Part shown: piece by piece, positions 63,463 to 64,000 of the stretch
Position numbering within the stretch: the first letter of the stretch is position 1
Layout of the letters: every line of letters starts with the position of its first letter
Assembly (NCBI GenBank): GCA_963676235.1
Contig: OY781044.1
Coordinates: forward strand, 372,001-436,000
DNA length: 64,000 nucleotides
Origin: JALNYB01 sp963676235
GTDB lineage: Archaea > Thermoplasmatota > Thermoplasmata > Methanomassiliicoccales > Methanomethylophilaceae
Reading direction: 5' to 3'
Made by a program: the position numbers and the translations under genes
Notes under the pieces: generated by a model
What the model was told of the DNA's origin: nothing
The model's database searches: none
Seen by the model: the letters and a program-made list of their open reading frames with translations, nothing else

Positions 63463-63963
63463 TTACTCAGCCTCCATCTTGTCTTTGACGCTGCTCATTG
63501 CAGCCTCTATACCATCATCAATATGCTTTCCGTTGATCCTTTCCTCAGTGGGAAGTACTTCCTCGCTGTGGGGGACTTCGAGCCCTGCATCTGCCATTCC
63601 CTTGACGACTGCGAATAATACTCCGCCGTGCTGAGGGTTCTGCATACCCAGATCAAGAACCGCATATTCAATTCCTGCTTTCAATGCTCTCTTTCCGGCA
63701 AGATATCCAACGAGATACGCTGCAGGAATGGTGGAACACGAATATTCCCATCCCATTTTGCTAAGCTCTCTGGTGCTTGCCGAGGTTGTGATCAAATCGC
63801 CTATCATGTCAAAGTTAATGAACTGAACTGTGACATTCTTGTTGGACCTTCTAACGACTGCCCTCGCCTCATGGCTTGTTAAAAGCTTACGGCGAGCGTA
63901 GTAATCAGTACGGCACTCTCTTCTTCTGCGGAACGCAACTTTATATCTTGGTCCTGTTGCCAT
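63463..63963 (-). CDS. rpl18: 50S ribosomal protein L18
   Basis: 166 residues. RYKVAFRRRRECRTDYYARRKLL and YLAGKRALKAGIEYAVLDLG identify archaeal uL18, which binds 5S rRNA. A strong GGAGGAGAT site precedes the ATG at 63963. Confidence 0.95.
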   Translation of the reverse strand: MATGPRYKVAFRRRRECRTDYYARRKLLTSHEARAVVRRSNKNVTVQFINFDMIGDLITTSASTRELSKMGWEYSCSTIPAAYLVGYLAGKRALKAGIEYAVLDLGMQNPQHGGVLFAVVKGMADAGLEVPHSEEVLPTEERINGKHIDDGIEAAMSSVKDKMEAE

Positions 63964-64000
63964 CAGATCTCCTCCTCTTTCAAGTGGCCTGCGGATATCA
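63963..64000 (-). CDS. C-terminal end of the gene before rpl18, probably rpl19e
   Basis: The last codons (ISAGHLKEEEI, then TGA at 63963-63965) overlap the rpl18 start as TGATG. L19e precedes L18 in archaeal spc operons, hence the guess; too few residues are visible to confirm. Confidence 0.4.
   Translation of the reverse strand, partial: ISAGHLKEEEI

Overview
The window looks like a methanogenic archaeon of the Thermoplasmatota, most probably Methanomassiliicoccales. Archaeal-only genes are everywhere: Cbf5, PurP, aRF1, DtdA, LSm-L37e, eS1, pyruvoyl arginine decarboxylase and an intron-bearing tRNA-Met. HdrC and HdrB form a free-standing operon, as expected of a methanogen. I checked the stop codon of every intact frame I call (about 65): all are TAA or TGA, none is TAG. 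That fits a pyrrolysine-using lineage in which TAG is not an ordinary stop. The genus cannot be fixed from this sequence.

Layout. 1-8216: tRNA-Ala, purF, L37e/LSm, a YkgJ-type protein overlapping pyrC, AMMECR1, an ArsA/Get3-type ATPase operon, tRNA-Met with intron, and eS1. 8217-21893: hdrCB; a LysR-type regulator facing a DUF1538 transporter, P-II-like protein and hydrogenase maturation protease; M16 peptidase; a PAC2, pyruvoyl arginine decarboxylase and zinc-ribbon operon; a PAPS-reductase/ferredoxin fusion; M50 protease; an FAD-linked oxidase; adenylate kinase. 22000-37960: a genomic island starting at tRNA-Gln. 37962-64000: tusA with DsrE/F/H genes, a fluoride channel, a two-domain MgtE transporter facing a PhoU-TrkA_C pair, purP, lipoate ligase, argS-aRF1, UMP kinase, dtdA, pheS-trpS, then the archaeal spc-type operon L18-S5-L30-L15-secY-DUF106-cmk-cbf5.

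The island (about 16 kb) is the unusual part. It is AT-rich, with long unannotatable stretches. It opens with the C-terminal stub of a tyrosine recombinase beside tRNA-Gln. It carries one intact GC-rich IS4-superfamily element (22398-24062, with inverted repeats and a TTTA duplication) and ends with a decayed transposase. Between them lie a 1188-residue protein with a nuclease-like N-terminus and a long helical C-terminus (a candidate anti-phage effector), an AbrB-DUF488 fusion with a partner gene and a triple ACTTAAGT operator, a second AbrB-like protein, a PAP2-like membrane protein, and remnants. Three reading frames are interrupted only by TAG and continue in the same frame: 25542-26402 (two TAGs), 28313-29461 (one) and 32648-32878 (one). 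They could be TAG-decoded genes, which a standard-code gene finder would split, or they could be pseudogenes. Clear decay by TAA, TGA and frameshift elsewhere in the island keeps both readings open.
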